A stretch of 64,000 bases of DNA from Natronolimnohabitans innermongolicus JCM 12255 (GTDB lineage: Archaea; Halobacteriota; Halobacteria; Halobacteriales; Natrialbaceae), in assembly GCF_000337215.1 (NCBI RefSeq), contig NZ_AOHZ01000088.1:607-64606 (forward strand). The letters run 5' to 3'. Under the pieces are notes generated by a model, which saw only the letters and a program-made list of their open reading frames with translations, had not been told where the DNA came from and did no database searches. The position numbers were made by a program, and so were the translations under genes. Below are positions 61,949-64,000 of the stretch, in pieces; position 1 is the first letter of the stretch; every line of letters begins with the position of its first letter.

Positions 61949-64000
61949 TTAGCGACGGCGCAGCGTGAGTACCACGACGCTGAGCGCGATGACGAGAAGC
62001 GAGAGTCCAACACCGAAGCCGGGAACCAGATCGGCATCGTCGGTCTCGTCGCCATCGTCGCGGTCGTCGGTACCATCCTCTTGGTCGTCGGTATCGCCGG
62101 GCGCCGTCTCGTCATCGGCAGCGTCGGCGACCTCGAAGGTCGTCTCGTCGGTCGCCGTGTTTTCGGCCCTGTCAGAGACCGTTACGGTCGCAGTGTAGGT
62201 CTCGCCCGCCTCGACCTCGAGTGCGTGCGTCGCCTCGGTAGCGGTGATCTGCGTTCCGTCGGCCGCCGTGACGTCTTCCCCGTTGATTGCCAGCGTCACC
62301 GAGCCGACGTCGACCCCCGAGAGTTCGTCACCGTACTCGAACCGAACGTCGACGTCGTCCGTCTCCGCTTCGAGAGTGCCACCATCGGTCGGCGTCACGC
62401 GCTCGATCGTCGGTTCGTCGTCGTCGATCACCAGCGCACCGTACGTCGAGAACCGATCGACCGAAGCGACGACGAACGGGTCGCCGCCCACCTGTTCGAT
62501 CGTCGAGTCGACCGGGTTCCACTGCGACGCGGGCTCGTCGTAGTGGTACATGCCGACGTCCGTCGCGTCGGTTCCGACGGGGAGTTCGTCGTCGTCGATC
62601 GCCATCGATATCGTCGCCTGCTCGATCGTCCCCTGCTCGAGGTGGTAATCGATGTAGTCGTCGAACCCGGCCGTCAGGAAGCCGACGCCGATCTCACCGC
62701 CGCCGGTGTTCGCGTCGACGGAATTCTCCGAGAGCGCGACGAACAGGTCCTGTTCTTTGATCGCGTCTTCGGCCTCCTCGAGGAGATCGAACTCGATCGT
62801 CGTTCCCGACTCGTCGAGTACGATGTAGCCATCGCCGAGCGTGAACTCGGTGTTGACGACGACGGAGGCAGTGTCCGTTGCCGCGTTTCCGGCCCGATCG
62901 ATTCCGGTCACCTCGACCGAGTAGTTTCCGGTCTCTTCGAACTCGAGCAGACCGGTAAAGCGGCTGTCGTTGTCCGCGGCGGTGTACATCGTCACAGTCG
63001 CGTCGGCCGTCGAACCGTCCGCGGCGTCGGTGAACGTCGCCTCGACGTGGGGCATCGCCGAGAGCGGCTCGTCGCTGTCGACGACGATCGTCGCATCGTT
63101 CTCGTCGACGGTCTCGAGGCTGACGGACATCGAGGGCTCCTCGCGGTCGATCACGAGCGGCCTGTCGGCCTCGTCGGTGCCAGCGCTTCCCATTTTGTCG
63201 ACGGCGACGACCGACACCGTGTAGCGGCCGTCGTCGGGGAGGTCGGCGAACGGGATGTCGGCGCTCCAGGAGTCGCCGCCGTCGTGTGTCGCTGCGACGG
63301 GTACCGCGTACGTCGTCTCGAGCGAGTCGACGAGCACGGTCACCGTCTCCAGGGCGATGTCGGCGTCGATCTCGAGTTCGACGCTCGCCTCGTCGCTCGC
63401 GTGAACCCGTTCGGTCTCGCTTTCGGGGTCGTACTGGTCGGAGTAGCCGACGACGTCGACGATCGACGCCTCGACTGTCGACTCGGTGACGGTGACGGTA
63501 CCCGCATGTCGGTCGCCGAGCTCGAGGTCGTACGTTCCCGGCTCGTCCGGCTGGAACGTGACGTTGAGCGCACCCAGGTGGTAAAAGCCCGGCTCGAGCG
63601 CTGTTTCCACGGTGTCGACCGTGTGCGTCTCGCCCGTCTCCTGGCTGGTGGCGGTGAGCGAAATCTCCTGTGGTCCCTCGACGGTGCCGGCCTGGTAGAT
63701 GCTGCCGGTGACGTACGCTTCCTGTCCCGCGACCAGTTCGATCTCGGAGACGCCGGCAGCGATCACCCGGATGTCAGACTCGGCGGACGCGACCTCGAGC
63801 GTCCCGGCGTCTCGATCGCCGAGCTCGAGGTCGTACGTGCCCGGTTCGTCGGGCGTGAACGAGACGTTGAGCGCCCCCAGGTGGTAAAAGCCCGGCTCGA
63901 GCGTCACGTCCTGGCCGCCGAGCACCTCGGTCTCGTTGGTCTCGGTGTTCGTGGCGGTGAGTTCGATCTCCTCAGGCCCGTCGATCGTGCCGGCCTGGTA
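61949..64000 (-). CDS. Large repeat-containing surface protein with PGF-CTERM anchor (N-terminus outside window)
   Basis: The visible 683 codons are the C-terminal part; the reading frame is open to the window end. Two near-identical repeats of about 90 residues carry LEPGFYHLGALNV, PDEPGTYDLELGDR and Y-Q-A-G-T motifs. Ig-like/bacterial-surface segments follow, then a PGF-pre-PGF-like region (DGYIVLDESGTTIEFDLLEE, VDRFSTYGALV). The tail is a Thr/Asp-rich linker, LVPGFGVG, a hydrophobic helix and terminal RRR. The PGF motif plus TM plus Arg cluster is the archaeosortase A sorting signal, so the protein is exported and lipid-anchored at the cell surface. Confidence 0.9.
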   Translation of the reverse strand, partial: YQAGTIDGPEEIELTATNTETNETEVLGGQDVTLEPGFYHLGALNVSFTPDEPGTYDLELGDRDAGTLEVASAESDIRVIAAGVSEIELVAGQEAYVTGSIYQAGTVEGPQEISLTATSQETGETHTVDTVETALEPGFYHLGALNVTFQPDEPGTYDLELGDRHAGTVTVTESTVEASIVDVVGYSDQYDPESETERVHASDEASVELEIDADIALETVTVLVDSLETTYAVPVAATHDGGDSWSADIPFADLPDDGRYTVSVVAVDKMGSAGTDEADRPLVIDREEPSMSVSLETVDENDATIVVDSDEPLSAMPHVEATFTDAADGSTADATVTMYTAADNDSRFTGLLEFEETGNYSVEVTGIDRAGNAATDTASVVVNTEFTLGDGYIVLDESGTTIEFDLLEEAEDAIKEQDLFVALSENSVDANTGGGEIGVGFLTAGFDDYIDYHLEQGTIEQATISMAIDDDELPVGTDATDVGMYHYDEPASQWNPVDSTIEQVGGDPFVVASVDRFSTYGALVIDDDEPTIERVTPTDGGTLEAETDDVDVRFEYGDELSGVDVGSVTLAINGEDVTAADGTQITATEATHALEVEAGETYTATVTVSDRAENTATDETTFEVADAADDETAPGDTDDQEDGTDDRDDGDETDDADLVPGFGVGLSLLVIALSVVVLTLRRR

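Noticed and set aside
1-64000. CRISPR array, tRNA or rRNA genes
   Set aside because: No evenly spaced 30-37 bp repeats and no recognisable tRNA T-arm or rRNA segments were found on reading; the only tandem array is the 9-bp one.

Overview
The window is chromosomal or megaplasmid DNA of a halophilic archaeon (class Halobacteria). The proteins are strongly acidic (Asp/Glu-rich, Lys-poor) and coding regions are GC-rich against AT-rich gaps. Many start codons lie about 28 bases downstream of an archaeal TATA box, as expected for leaderless transcripts. A Tat lipoprotein, an archaeosortase (PGF-CTERM) surface protein, a PAC2 protein and haloarchaeal IS6-type transposases agree with this. Genus cannot be decided from the window.

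Region 1 (1-14.8 kb) looks like a CoA-dependent catabolic island. It has acyl-CoA dehydrogenase, MaoC hydratase, epoxide hydrolase, metallo-beta-lactamase hydrolase, a crotonase, an IclR regulator and an aryl-AMP ligase of the DhbE/salicylyl-AMP type. Divergent from the ligase is a salicylyl-CoA 5-hydroxylase/Old Yellow Enzyme fusion, preceded by a 22-codon Cys-containing ORF that overlaps its start codon. UspA, a DUF3311-SSS symporter pair and a second IclR follow. The simplest reading is uptake, CoA activation, ring hydroxylation and beta-oxidation-like processing of an ortho-substituted benzoate (salicylate or anthranilate).

Region 2 (14.8-18.6 kb) is AT-rich and sparse: a 44-residue membrane protein, thiM-thiE for thiamine salvage and synthesis, and a decayed IS6 transposase.

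Region 3 (18.6-32.2 kb) is a second catabolic block: IclR, SDR, a 2-oxoacid dehydrogenase E1a-E1b-E2 operon, an internally deleted acyl-CoA synthetase, an M20 amidohydrolase, a TAXI-TRAP transporter, a zinc alcohol dehydrogenase and a crotonase. A short motif, GTGAGYAC, recurs near the IclR start, the E1a TATA box and the TRAP promoter and may mark a regulon.

Region 4 (30.8-46.2 kb) mixes stress and transport genes (tandem Usp, ChrA, TrkA, an HTH regulator, NSS and MFS transporters, PAC2 and CinA/MoaB-like proteins) with a transposon graveyard. It holds one intact-looking IS6 element, four decayed IS6 copies, 84-bp and 110-bp inverted-repeat elements, and an unusual array of 9-bp CTATTGNNN tandem repeats.

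Region 5 (46.4-57.2 kb) has a MATE exporter, an APH-like kinase, and E3, 2,3-butanediol-dehydrogenase-like, E2, E1b and E1a genes plus an SDR. That layout resembles acetoin/butanediol catabolism. Region 6 (57.2-64 kb) has a truncated IS630 ORF, a DUF7344-like winged-helix protein, a 7TM-PAS histidine kinase and the C-terminal part of a repeat-rich PGF-CTERM surface protein running off the window. No tRNA, rRNA or CRISPR array was seen.
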